This document shows, piece by piece, positions 11,434 to 22,546 of a DNA stretch of 64,000 bases. The notes under the pieces are model-generated. The model worked only from the letters and a program-made list of their open reading frames with translations. It did not search any database and had not been told where the DNA came from. Numbering within the stretch: the stretch's first letter is position 1; the number at the start of each line of letters is the position of its first letter. Made by a program: the position numbers and the translations under genes. Source of the stretch: Isoperla grammatica (Eukaryota > Arthropoda > Insecta > Plecoptera > Perlodidae); assembly GCA_945910005.1 (NCBI GenBank), contig OX246741.1, forward strand, positions 51,114,625 to 51,178,624, read 5' to 3'.

Positions 11434-11839
11434 ATTGGATAAAGTTAGTTGTGATCGTAGGGTAAAGTGCACAAAGCACCCACGCCACTACCGCGTGTAC
11501 ATAGGGCGTTCTGTATATATTGATCAGACTGGACTGAGTGATCGGGAATTGATAATGTATTGGAGCGAAGCTTTGTGTCAACAGAAGTTGCGAAACGTCG
11601 GCTGTGGTATGTGTAATACATTGCCAGACGCGCGGATGTGAAATGCAACGGTATTTGATCGAGCGGTAGTTCAGGTAATAATGTTCTATCAAATACAGGG
11701 GGACAAGTTTTGTTAACATGTGAATTACTGTGCGGTCAGTAACAGATGTTGACGAGTTTGACTTAGTTGTACAAACTATTAAAGTTATGTCCAGTAGGAA
11801 AACCATGAATGGTTATTGTTATATATAGATTGAGAACCG
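11434..11839. other. unassigned sequence, somewhat CpG-richer
   Basis: Short frames are open on both strands, and CpG is denser than in the surroundings around 11450-11680. No protein family is recognisable and no good splice sites bound a frame. It may be a decayed element or exon. Confidence 0.3.
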
Positions 11840-12241
11840 GGGCCTGGATTCACAAAGATGCGTAACTCTAAGTTGTCCTAAGTTAGGCAAATCCTAGCTA
11901 GATAAATCAAGATAAATCATGTCTAGGTATTAATACACATTCACAAATCAAATATTATTAGTTAAATTGTTCATATTATACTATATTGTATCTTTATAAC
12001 ATTGCAGAACGACATATTGGTGATTTATATCACTACGATTTGCCTAAACTAGGACGTCTTAGCACTTAGGTTGGAATTTATAGTCGGCTCCTACACCTAG
12101 GGGCGCCCATTGTTGCTAAGGTAACAATTGTTTCCATGTTATTTCCCATAAACAAAACAAATCCATAGCAACAATGGGTGCCCCTAGGTGTAGGGGACGA
12201 CTATGAATTCCAACCTTAGGCACCTTTCTGAATCTGGGCCC
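11840..12241. mobile_element. MITE family M3 split by a younger MITE
   Basis: The outer ends are GGGCCTGGATTCACAAAG and the complement of GGGCCCAGATTCAGAAAG. A complete, uninterrupted, inverted copy is at 22785-23034. Here the right arm is interrupted by the insertion at 12069-12215, just within the CTTAGCAC / GGCACC block. Comparison with the 22.8 kb copy shows the pre-insertion sequence directly. Confidence 0.75.
12069..12215. mobile_element. nested PIF/Harbinger-like MITE, 147 bp, family M4
   Basis: The arms are GGTTGGAATTTATAGTCG.. and the near complement, each about 55 bp and sharing CCTACACCTAGGGGC and CATTGTTGCTA. TTA duplications lie at 12066-12068 and 12216-12218. It is inserted in the M3 element. 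A decayed relative is at about 61829-61961. Confidence 0.8.
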
Positions 12242-12608
12242 AGTAGTCTATTGCAATGCCCAGTTGAATTTGTATTCTTGACATGTTTGGTGTGTAGTCA
12301 TTTTTCTTGATTGATAACCCAAAATTGATTTATAATTTGATTATATTCTTTTCTTTTAGGTTAGAATTTAACTATTTCTTTTGTGAGGTTACATTTCAAG
12401 TATTTTTTTCTCGACACTGAATTGTGTTGTTTAATAACTTGTTAAATACAAAAAACTTTGCCTATTAGTACATACATCTCATATAAGCTACAACTTTGTT
12501 GTTTTATGATGTATCTATACAAAGTGTAATCTCTAAAAAATGAGTATTTATACAAACTCTCGGTGAAAGTTGTACCGGGAAATTACATCCAACTGTGCTT
12601 GGCTAGTA

Positions 12609-12628
12609 CCCCCCCCCCCCCCCCCCCC
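12609..12628 (+). repeat. poly-C tract (C20)
   Basis: Twenty consecutive C residues, followed by TCCTCCCACC. It is the longest homopolymer of its kind in the window. Confidence 0.95.
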
Positions 12629-12629
12629 T

Positions 12630-14318
12630 CCTCCCACCAAAATGCTCATAATTTGTTTTAAACACGAATAAAATTAACTTGTAGTAGAGGTGAAACCAGT
12701 GTATTTGGGTGAAAATTCCGTATTCTAAAATTTAAAAAACTTAAGGTATTTGTATTCAGTGGAGAATAGAAAAGTATCACAAGTATTGCTTGTTTGTGTT
12801 TGGTGTTAACAGTGATAAGACTATTCAAATAGAAAATGTATTGCAATACCATTTTAACACAAATATAATTGACAGTAAAGAAGTTATATAGTTTACGATA
12901 TTTGGTGAGCAATCTGGTAAACCGTCATTTTTGTGTCAGGGGTGAATAGATACTTGGGCATCAATAGCCTATTTTTTGTATTTCTTTTGATCATAATCAC
13001 AATATACTTTCATATTAGTAATCATTTTAATTATTAATTTGTAGCATATTATCAAACACTCACAACTTCAATTGACAAAGTATCATTAATGTTAAAACTC
13101 TATCAGTAGTAAAATAATATAAATATTGTCTGAATATTGTCTGGGAGTTTTACTTACAGTTGAAGTATAAACTGGTTAACAAACTCCGTTGACCAGTTTT
13201 GACCTCATAATAATCTTAATGTGTTGTCCACTTTGCACTTAACTATAACTATTGCAAACTTAACAATGGTATCGGTGCCCAAACATCGTTGCAATATTGT
13301 ATTCACTTTCGACTAACGAGCTGTTTAACATAAAGAACAAATCATTATCTGTTCAAAACAGTTGTAAACGCAAATAATTCATAAATATCAAGAAATGAGT
13401 TTATTTATGAGTTACACACACTTATTTTCAAATAAATTAACTTCCATGTTGTGTACATACTCTGCTACTGTAAAGTGGATGATGTATGTGAATGTTGGTC
13501 AAGCTATAAAATTGATCCGGCTCGGGGCTACATTACAACGTATATTTATGTGGAAAATGTAAACAAACTAGGTTACAAACGTAACGTACAATGTTTAAAA
13601 TAAAAATGTTAAACACATGCAAATAAAAAATGAACGGATCAATAAATAAATAAAAGGACAGAAATAAATTAAAATACTGAGTCAAAACGTTCCAAGTGCG
13701 ATGAAATGACAATGCATTGCGAGCGGATCATGATTATACGGGTGAAAAGAAAACGTTATACCCGATATTTGAAACCACCGAATTTAAACATACTTTATCT
13801 AAGGTGTACACATTTATTTATATAATTTAATAACAATAACTCCAACAAAGGAATCAAAGTAGTATGTATTTGGTAAAGAGAAAGGATGAGGTTTCTGTTA
13901 GCCAAATTATCGTCCATACTTTGTAATTATAAGGAAAAATCGGAAAGAATTTCTGGGATTGTCTCTTATTCAAGCTTTTCATTGTCAAACTTTTAAAGCG
14001 TCTTTTTCCCCTTTTGATATAATCAGATCATATCTGTTTATTTGTTTATGTACAGATGAATGTAATCATTTTGTATGTGTTTATCTGTTTGTTTACTATA
14101 AGTCAAGGCGAAGAATGGATTCTGCGCGAATGACAACACGGAAAAGATAAACCATCCTAATATTTAACAAGAGTAAATATCAGATCACAAATCCACTCTC
14201 AACGATCTCATTCCTCTTTTATTTCGACGGGTGTGACTCTAAGATTCAAGCAAACAACTCTAACGTGTTTTGACATGTCCGCTAAAACGGTCACATTTAT
14301 TTATCAAATGGGGGATAG
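12630..14318. other. AT-rich non-coding DNA
   Basis: No supported coding region, RNA gene or element boundary. Short frames look like random AT-rich sequence. Confidence 0.5.
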
Positions 14319-14336
14319 CCCCCCCCCCCCCCCCCC
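14319..14336 (+). repeat. poly-C tract (C18)
   Basis: An unbroken C18 run on the plus strand within AT-rich sequence. Confidence 0.95.
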
Positions 14337-14934
14337 ACATACATGTGAATACCAGACAAGACAAATCACATTCGCGTGTATTTAAAATTCAATTACAATT
14401 TGTCAATTAAATTAAAACAATTACAATGATCTCGCACTAACACCTTACAAGTTCTACTTTTTAACTTAAGAATTATTATTATTAATTTCGAAAAGTATTT
14501 AGATAGGTACCTTAGATGTACAGATGTACCTTATAAAAGCGACCCGACAATATAATATGAAATGCTGTGTAATATAATATCCCATTAATCATCAATCGCT
14601 CAAATTATCTTTGCATGTTGGTAATGCATAGCGGCCTAATGGTAATATGTTAACAATAGCTTCGTTCGTTTGTCCAGTTCCAAGTACAGACATGTACTCC
14701 TGGAACCAGCCGGATGTACGTAATGAAAACGGATATGGGGGCACAAAGTTCACCTACCGTCCGCATGGACAAACAAACACGCTGTGCCTTGTTTTTACAC
14801 ATTTGCGAGGCGTATTCAAAAATGGCGAATTTAATCCCAATGCTCGTTCCATTTCTTTATTCATTTCATTCCTTCATTCATTCTACATCTAGGCTGAAGA
14901 CCTACTAACAATAATTGTGGTGTCGGGTAAATCG

Positions 14935-15660
14935 TTAGTCTTAAACATGGTCTTAGTAATCGTTCTGGACGCGGCTTAAGTCTCTAGGGCTTAACGAGTA
15001 TTAATTGTACGACTATGCCTAGGCCTACGCCCTGGTCCCATATTTATTCATTTGGTAGGCCTAGGCTGGTAATACCTAGGCCTATGTTCTAGGCCTACTA
15101 AGGGTCTTTAGTAATCGTTCTGAAAGCGGGCTTCAAGAGTCTTTGTAAGACAATGTCCAGGCCTACACCCTGGTCCCATATTTATTCATAAGGTAGGCTT
15201 AGCATTAGTAGGGCCTAGGCTGGTAATACCTAGGCCTATTTTCTAGGCCTACTAAGGGTATTTTAGCAATCGTTCTGAAAGCGGGCTTCAAGAGTCTTTG
15301 TAAGACAATGTCTAGGCCTACACCCTGGTTCCATATTTATTCATAAGGTTGGCCTAGGCCTAGCTTTAGTAGGGCCTAGCTATAGGCCCAGGCTGGTAAT
15401 AACTAGGCCTTTGTTCTAGGCCTACTAAGGGTTTTTTAGTAATCGTTCTGAAAGCGGGCTTCACGAGTATTTGTAAGACTATGGCCTATGCCTAGACCTA
15501 CACCCTGGTCCCATATTTGTCTAGGCTAGGCCTAGGGAATGAAATGAAATGAAGGCCTATCCATAGAGAAAAAAACAGGGCCTATCATTAGTCTAGGCCT
15601 AGGCTTATGTTCTAGGCCTACTTAGGGTATTTTTGTACGAAACCACGGTGGTCAATATAT
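14935..15660 (+). repeat. tandem array of about 155-173 bp units rich in AGGCCTAGG
   Basis: CGTTCTG landmarks recur at 14961, 15116, 15271 and 15444. Each unit runs through CCTGGTCCCATATTTATTCAT, a CTAGGCCTA-rich block and TTCTAGGCCTACTAAGGGT. The first unit is the most diverged and the last is partial. The palindromic AGGCCTAGGCCT motif recurs many times. Confidence 0.85.
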
Positions 15661-15933
15661 TTTGTTGGCATTATTATTTGAACGTGGGGCCTAGGCCTAA
15701 TTGATGAGTTTTTTTAGGTTAGGGGGCAAGCCTGCCGGAGTTTTAGGTTGTCATACATAATTAAGTTACCTTCTACCACACAGAAAATATAACAATCACC
15801 AATAAACACAGGGTTGTTTGATTCATGTCTTGTTAATATCGCCGTTGGTAAAGCACTAGTGCTAGCGATACCTTCCATGATGGTTTGTTTATCAAGTTTT
15901 GGGCGCGATTCTTGTTATTCAGGACCCACTCAC

Positions 15934-16054
15934 CTTCTAGCACATGAAATACGTATGAATCTTCGATTGTCACGGGATTATTTTCTCCATCACTTGTTAT
16001 TATTGCCGTAAATTCATAATATTCGGGGAATGTGTCCGACGCGGCGTCCTCCAT
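15934..16054 (-). CDS. candidate first coding exon, unknown protein
   Basis: On the minus strand an ATG at 16054 opens 40 codons, beginning MEDAASDTFPEYYEFTAI. They run to GTGCTAGAAG followed immediately by GTGAGTGG, a strong splice donor. Composition is protein-like, with acidic residues alternating with hydrophobic ones, unlike nearby random frames. I do not recognise a family. An upstream in-frame ATG (16084) would add ten residues. The segment lies inside a TIR-bounded element. It may therefore be the first exon of a decayed transposase, a captured host exon, or a true host first exon lying by chance between the repeats. The downstream exon is not visible within the element. Confidence 0.4.
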
Positions 16055-16559
16055 TTCGAAAGAATTGGCGCCTCTTACCCTCACTCCTTCGCCAGGAGCA
16101 GTAGTAAAAATAAGTACTCCAGTTGTACCAGTGGTAAGTTACCACCGGACAGAAAAACGTTCCGAGTTGAAACCACGTCAAGTACCCCCGGACAGAAAAA
16201 CGGGTTTTTCTCAATACTGTACTCCTGGAGTACTATAACGTGGACAAACAAACAAAGCTAATGGAGATATACAATACACTGCATTTCTAGGCACTGAAAT
16301 GACAGCGTTCTGCATAGATGGGTTTATTAATATACTATGTCGGCAATGAACAGCATTACTTGCAGTCACGTATCACGTACTTGTCACGTGATATAGCACA
16401 TCTGGTAGGAAGATAACGCCTAACAGAACATACATCATTAATACGTTTAGTATATGATATAACTTACTGGCAACCGTATGTTAGCTCAAATTAGAATACT
16501 TGGCGAAGGTGTTGATTGTAACAAATTGGGCTTATATATGTCTTGTGTGACTTGAGTCC

Positions 16560-16698
16560 TGTTGTCAATAAATAATTAAGTATATGATTCGTTTATGGTT
16601 GCTATGGAGTTAGTTCTTATGGGGAATAACATGTTATAAAACAATTCCATAGCAACAAATCCTGTACTTAACTTGACAGTTGTCTCTGTATACCGCCC
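16560..16698. mobile_element. diverged MITE of family M1
   Basis: The reverse complement of the 698-842 element, sharing CAGGATTTGTTGCTATGG..TTGTTTTATA and the CATAGCAACCATAAAC block. The left end is eroded and no target duplication remains. Confidence 0.6.
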
Positions 16699-16814
16699 TT
16701 GAGATTTGACAAAAACCGTTATCCACTACCATATTATGAAAGAGAAAGAAGGAAGGCCATTATACTGGTATTTATGGAGTTCGTTGTATAAGGCTTTTAT
16801 CTGCTTTATTTTCT

Positions 16815-16831
16815 CCCCCCCCCCCCCCCCC
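16815..16831 (+). repeat. poly-C tract (C17)
   Basis: C17 followed by an AAACC stretch. Confidence 0.95.
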
Positions 16832-17384
16832 AAACCATAACGCCATTATTATCTGGACTATCGGCATCGTAATCGTAGAAATATATTTGAATATTAATAT
16901 TAATACTAAATATTTATTTCCAACGAAATACTGAACCGTATAATTAGCTTACAATGATACTTATAATGATACTTAGTCATTATTCTTGATATTTGAAACT
17001 AATGCCCTTTTAATATGATTAAATAAGTGAAATAATGATTTAAATACTTGAAAATTAGTTCATATTCAAGTGACTCACATCTCAATTATGTAATTTTGAG
17101 CCATTTTCCCACTATTCATTCATTAATCATTCATATCATCATCAAATGATGATGTTTTGAATTTCTAGCCTAATTTTATGATGGCAAATCTCTTCAAACA
17201 TTTAAAATTGGAATACTTTTTTCAGAACGTGAAGTCTCTATTTCAGTGGAATAGACATCTTAAATTACGAGCCTTGTGCATAATGGAAGTAAAATAAATT
17301 ATATTGCATATTTTATTATTAAAAATCGTTTTAATTTAAACTATTGTGTAAATGATTATAACGGGTTTTATTTGTTAGCATTAC
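16832..17384. other. AT-rich non-coding DNA
   Basis: Very AT-rich. No supported feature. Confidence 0.5.
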
Positions 17385-17540
17385 TGTCCAGAGTTCCCCC
17401 TCGTGACAGTTGTTGGTGTCAGTATCAACACTCCACGAAGGTCCCTGAAGAAGCCCATTACAAATATGGGCGAAACGTTGGATTGGTTCCACCTTTTGAC
17501 ACGGTTATACCCAGAAAACCACGATATCATATATTGTGTT
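17385..17540 (+). repeat. structured dispersed repeat, copy 1 (Penelope/hammerhead-like?)
   Basis: About 150 bp shared with 38630-38770. Landmarks are GAGTTCCCCC, a hairpin GTTGG..TCAAC, CTGAAGAAG, a GCCCAT/ATGGGC stem closed by GAAACG, and CCACCTTTTGACACGGTT. The order CUGANGA, stem, GAAA resembles a hammerhead ribozyme core, as found in Penelope-like elements, but with an extra base before the stem. No reverse transcriptase remnant is adjacent. Confidence 0.55.
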
Positions 17541-18019
17541 AATTTTTTAAACTCATTTACAAATAGGGACAATTAATGCAAGCACACAATATACAATGCA
17601 ATAAAATATATGGTAACATTTAATTATAATTCCTGTCAACACAGCAGCCACCCACGTGTATTGATTGGAAACTCCAACCTGGGCGTTATTGTTGCTAAGC
17701 AGCGCCCACAGAGAAGACACAGATGTGGGCTAAGTAATCAAAGTACAAGGAAAGCTGAGGTTTCTGAGGAAGTCTTCACTTCCTTCTACAGTTATCTCCT
17801 ACACATCGACTGTTCAGTGAGAACAGGACACAACCAATCGGAATATTGTATTTCTGTTAATTAAGTCGGTTCCTACGCAAACTCTGTTCGTGCGTGGAAC
17901 CCACGCAACGAGAACCCGAGGATATAATATGACACTACTTTAGAGGATTCTTCTTAATCAAGAATATATTATGAAAATGTTTTTTTTTTTTTGGTTTACT
18001 TTGGAACTTGACTTATGTT

Positions 18020-18135
18020 TCAAACGGTGACTTTAGAACCGTCATAGCAATGAAGCACATAATACGTGGAATAAATCTTCTCCACTGAAATTCAGTTCTT
18101 GTAACTGAGTGGGTGGATTATTATTTTTTTAACCT
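18020..18135 (+). mobile_element. SINE family A, internally deleted copy
   Basis: It begins with CGGTGACTTTAGAACCGTCATAGCAA, a middle block of the full SINE, and jumps to the 3' block CCACTGAAATTCAG and ACTGAGTGGGTGGA. The region with the 60-codon frame is deleted. Confidence 0.6.
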
Positions 18136-18330
18136 AATAATAATTTAAGAAAAGATTTTCAGGGATACGAAATTACACATTATTAAGGCGGGAAAAATCA
18201 ATTACTTTTTTTTTTTTATTTCTCATCTGATACAAATTATTACAATAACCATACATATTTAATATTTCAATTTTAACATGTCAATGTCATTGCATAGTTG
18301 GACGACCAATAACTTCAAATGTAAAGCTAA

Positions 18331-18474
18331 CATTACACGGCTCAATAATTTCGTCAAAAAGTTCATCGAAAAGACGAAAACAGTTTGGTAAATAAATGGC
18401 AACAACACGTTATATTATTGATGCTTTTTCGCCCTTGAATTCAATAAGTTTGCCGGAAGTATTGAACCGAATGT
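18331..18474. mobile_element. MITE with CATTACACGG ends, copy 1
   Basis: The left end is CATTACACGGCTCAATAA. The right arm contains TTGAATTCAATAAGTTTG and a decayed end. The sister at 23159-23314 preserves both ends. Confidence 0.55.
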
Positions 18475-18764
18475 GTGTGTTAAGTTTTTTTTTAATTGTT
18501 TATTGTAATAAGTTCATATAATATTAAGTCAAATTTGTGGTACATCTCAATCTATAGTTCGTCAAGCATTTAGTAATTTTTTTTAGAATTTCACCAGTGG
18601 TTGTGTAATTGTTTTTTGTTTGTAGGCCTACTCGTTATAATAATAAATATTACATTTGAAATGAAGACAAATTTTAAACAAATGAGCTGTTTTTTAAATT
18701 TAAACATTAATCTAAACAGAAATAAAATTACCTGAGCCACACAAAACAAACCTCATTTAGAAGT

Positions 18765-18995
18765 GTGTACCCGTATTGTATTGCACGTCCGTGACAGGTG
18801 CGCGTGGGAGTGTAAAGTTCACAGGGCGCATGCGCCGCCTCGGCCACCACTTCCTGATGAATCTCTCACCCCCCACTGCGTTAGTTCGACATTGTCGCCG
18901 CCAGGGCACAGGGCCACCGCGCTGGATCGCGTCAGTCGCTTGCGCGCCACGCGCTCAGTCGGTTGTTTTACTCAGTTCGCGCTTACTGATTAACA
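18765..18995 (+). promoter_or_regulatory. CpG-rich promoter-like patch
   Basis: About 230 bp of GC- and CpG-rich sequence in an AT-rich region. It contains the palindrome GGCGCATGCGCC (18825-18836), matching the NRF-1/Ewg core GCGCATGCGC. Other CGCG-containing words and TCAGT initiator-like words near 18960-18980 are also present. No protein-like frame is visible. It could be the 5' end of a long-intron gene on either strand; plus is suggested only by the initiator-like words and the plus-strand exon candidate at 24.3 kb. Confidence 0.4.
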
Positions 18996-19007
18996 AAACT
19001 ATCACGC

Positions 19008-19320
19008 GTGTTCACGGTTGGTAAACTATTCAACTATTCAGTGTGTCAATATTATTCGGAAAAATATAGTGTTTTCTTTTAGGGAATGCCTGTTGTGAAA
19101 TACAATGTGACAATTTTTTTTCGGGAATAGGGTGACTAAAAACTAGCGCGCGTGTTCTACGGTTGGTAATTTATTGAACTATTGTGTCAATATTATTCGG
19201 GAAAACATTGGCGTTTTTTTTATTTTTTAGGGAATGCCTGTTGTGAATCACAATGTGCCAATTTTTTCGGGTATTGGGTGACTTAAAACTACGCCCGTCT
19301 TTTATGGTAAATTAGTTAGT
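19008..19320 (+). repeat. imperfect tandem duplication, about 130-bp unit
   Basis: Blocks such as CGCGTGTTC..ACGGTTGGTAA, GTGTCAATATTATTCGG and AGGGAATGCCTGTTGTGAA occur at 19010-19140 and again at 19145-19280, with a third partial start. It lies directly downstream of the CpG-rich patch. Confidence 0.8.
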
Positions 19321-19722
19321 TTTTTTGACATTATTGGACTAGTGGTGTTAATATTTTTCGTGGTATATAATCATCATAATTTTTAAATATATTATATATT
19401 CTGTGAAGTACAATTTGCACCTGTTCGGGGTAGGTAATTTTAGAAGGAGAGAACTTAAAATGAAAAGTTAAGGCTCCGTTGTGTTATTTATACAATAAAC
19501 GACGGTCATCTGTGGTTGGTGGAATCTCTTCAAAATGTGTAGTTATTTTATTTTGAAATAATTTACGAATATTTAGATTCCCTATATTTTATAAAAACGA
19601 TATAACCATTTAAATACTGACTTTGAACAAAATTGTTACGGAAGATATAACTTGATTTAATCTCACAAATTATTTAAACATATTTTTGAAACTTGTTTAA
19701 ATCTAGAACACAGTATAAAATT

Positions 19723-20161
19723 TAGGGCTGCCCAACGATAAAAAAAATCATATCGATATCGCGCGAAGAAATATCGATATCGCGTCTCGATATCGAAGTT
19801 TTCAAGTTACGTATCGATATCGGCGATATCGCCACATCGAAACTTTTCTCGTCTGTTTTTAGGATTTGCAGCTAGAGGTCATTCTTTAAACAATATTACG
19901 TTAAGAAATATTTTAGCTTTGAAATGTCTTACTATGTGTGTCAATTTGTTTGTTGTACTATTCAAATTGTAAAATATCCACACGAAACAGCGATGGTGTG
20001 GTTGGCGTGACGTGATAGTAAATCGGTTTTTTGTATCAATTAGCTTATTAGGCAAAAGTTCGATATCGTGGTATGAACGATATATTAATTCTATATCGAT
20101 ATCGAATTATTTATCTATTATCGATATTGTATCGAATTATCGATATCGTTGGGCAGCCCTA
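19723..20161. mobile_element. hAT non-autonomous element, 439 bp, rich in TATCGATA
   Basis: The termini are TAGGGCTGCCCAACGATA and its complement. They are flanked by a perfect 8-bp duplication ATAAAATT (19715-19722 and 20162-20169), diagnostic of hAT transposition. Subterminal regions hold many ATCGATATCG repeats in both orientations, presumably transposase-binding arrays. No transposase frame is present. Confidence 0.9.
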
Positions 20162-20371
20162 ATAAAATTTATATTTGACATAAAAGTTTAGAAAATTTTA
20201 ATCTGGTTTTACCGCTAAAGCAAAGATTATGATACCCTCCATAATCTTCGGTTAAAAAATAGAAATAATTGGACTATACTTGCCATAAAATGAAAGTAAA
20301 AACATTCACTTGCTAAGTTTCATTCAGCATATACCTATAGTCTTGAAGTGAATAATGTTCAAAACTGTCCG

Positions 20372-20395
20372 CCCCCCCCCCCCCTCCCCCCCACC
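20372..20395 (+). repeat. poly-C tract (C13 plus C7)
   Basis: C13, T, C7, A, CCCC. The proline-rich frame over it is an artefact. Confidence 0.95.
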
Positions 20396-20770
20396 CCTTC
20401 ACCATCACCCGTAATGGATGTTATTCCCTTGCATTCAATATGCAGTGAACACACCATCCATCAACTAAAGTACGCACAAAATATCGACCAGATAAACATC
20501 GCAATGTTCAAGTATCTTAACATAATATGACATATTGAACCCATTTTGTAAAACATATCCGTGGAATCGACAGGAACAAATTAAAACCCTGTCCGCCTAA
20601 GTAGAAAAAATGTTGGTTTCTACTAAATTATACTTTCATCAAATTTGTGAAGAAATATTAGACAGGTATCGAAAAGGGATTTTTGAAACTTCTGTCAATG
20701 AAATTTAGATGAGTTTGGTTGTCAACATGTAATTAGTTTTCAAAACATGTAGGCATATATATTTATATAT

Positions 20771-20796
20771 CATATTGACTATTCCTAGTCAATATG
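20771..20796. other. perfect 11-bp-stem hairpin
   Basis: CATATTGACTA and its exact complement are separated by four bases. It is isolated, AT-rich and of unknown role. Confidence 0.7.
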
Positions 20797-21688
20797 ACTG
20801 TAAATAATAGGATTGAGTTTCGAAAAGTACTCAAATGCTTTATTGATACACTAAGTATACGATACAACATATTATTATGAGTTACTTATGACTATAAAAT
20901 TTGCTCATCAATTTGGCACGTTTAAACAAAGTTTTATTAGATCGTGCGTGGAACTGTCAATATTGTGAGTTTCCCGGACAAAATATAAAATTAGTATTGA
21001 CCTACTCTACATATTATGACGCTCTTATGCCAAGCATAACTTTGTTCTTGTTTGTTGATTTGACTCACTCCATGAATATGTATTGTCATTGCAATCATTT
21101 CACCACATGTACACACAAAGCACTGACAGTAATGTTTACTTAACTATACGGATCGTGCTTTATGGAATATTTTGAGCGCTTCCATTATCAAAGCTTACAA
21201 AGCATCATTGTGCATGTGTATTTGAAGGCACAAAGCTTTTAAGAATAGAGCATACTAATTTGTAATCGTATCAACACATTTGTTTGATCTTTGTTAATAA
21301 ACTCATGTTACTTTAGCAGATGATAAGTCCCACGCATACAACTTGTGAATGCAGTATAAAATGGCAGTGGTCCATTTTCATAATCATGCCCGCATAATAG
21401 ACCTACCCACCCATTGCATTAACTAAATTTGCATATAACAGACAGTTAGAAACATTGTACAACAGCGTTCATTACAGTTATTGCAGTTTGCTTTGAATAT
21501 CAATGACGAACACATGTTAAATAATAAATATGCATGTTGACATGAAACAGACGAGTGGATGTATATTTCATCTGGATACTTGTTATCTAAAAACAAACAG
21601 TATCGTTTAGAACACGTGTTTACATAACATTGAAATCTGAGAACTTCAATTGAGTATTGCATACAGATTTATCGCTATGAGTGTTTTA
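20797..21688. other. AT-rich non-coding DNA
   Basis: Only random-looking short frames. No recurring repeat recognised. Confidence 0.5.
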
Positions 21689-22086
21689 TTTATAGTATAC
21701 TTTATTGTAATTAGGCCAGTGTAGTCCACAACGCTCTCTTAGCCTCATAAGTGATGATTGTTGAATGCCAATGAGGAAGGGAGGAGGGAAAGCCTAGTAC
21801 CGGCACGTAGCCTACTCCTGTCGAAAAGTACCAAGGGGACCATCGGCTTTACGTCCCATCCGAAAGGGCGGTGTAACTTTGACCAGTCATATAGGTTCCT
21901 CCACGAAACTGGACTGCCGAGCAGTTGACGAGAAGAACGAAGCTGTTACACAAACTTTCGAACCCTCAAACCTGCTCTAACCAACAGTAACTAGTGTTTC
22001 AGAGGCAAGTGGTCACCCATCCACCTCCTGACCTATTCTAAGGTTGCTTAACTTCCGTGTGCGTACGGGAACCGGCTAAGCGCTGT
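21689..22086 (-). mobile_element. 5S rRNA-derived SINE (family B), copy 1
   Basis: On the minus strand the 5' end reads as a 5S rRNA-like head: CCGGTTCCCGTACG, GAAGTTAAGCAACCTTAG, then GGTGGATGGGTGACC. These match conserved parts of animal 5S rRNA in order, including the internal promoter region. A body of about 290 bp follows, then a tail near TAATTACAATAAAGTA. Imperfect flanking repeats (GAGTGTTTTA and GAGTCGTTTTA) may be target duplications. The first bases of the head are missing compared with the copy at 30.4 kb. Confidence 0.8.
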
Positions 22087-22530
22087 GAGTCGTTTTACAC
22101 GAACTAAAATAATAAAATGCGTGTATTGTTATTTTGCACATTAATTAACAATTGACCTCATTTCACTTTTATTTTCGTACAAGGTTTTCGTGTTTGGTTG
22201 TGAGCGATATAGTTATCGCTGTTGTGAAAGTTGTGATAGTTTTAAAGATAATACTTATCACCAGTGCGTGTTTTGCATAGTTATCAGGAAATATTTCTTT
22301 AATACATGGTTATCAGAATAATGTCAGTCTTGTGTTATCAGCAACCCGGTGGTTTCTGACAAGACCCACTAGTAATTATTGACCTTTTGAAAAACTTGGC
22401 ATTACTTTAGCCGTGGTTCAAAAGAAACATAATTAAATCTACATGTTTGAAGATAATTGAAAAACTTTTAACGAAAAAAGTATACGAAATTGTTTTCTTT
22501 TTAACAGTTTGTTGTCTGCTAAAACGGAAG
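22087..22530. other. non-coding DNA between SINE and poly-C
   Basis: AT-rich. No gene or repeat family recognised. Confidence 0.5.
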
Positions 22531-22546
22531 CCCCCCCCCCCCCCCC
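22531..22546 (+). repeat. poly-C tract (C16)
   Basis: Sixteen consecutive C residues on the plus strand. Confidence 0.95.

Larger units (their letters stand above)
14657..16262. mobile_element. 1.6 kb TIR-bounded element with a captured or residual exon
   Basis: The termini are TAGCTTCGTTCGTTTGTCCA at the left and the complement of TAGCTTTGTTTGTTTGTCCA at the right, 20 bp with two mismatches, consistent with a TA target. A further TGGACAAACAAAC copy sits near 14767-14779. Subterminal direct repeats of CGGACAGAAAAACG lie at 16145-16200. The interior holds the AGGCCTAGG-rich tandem array and a minus-strand exon-like segment. The superfamily is uncertain. Confidence 0.5.
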
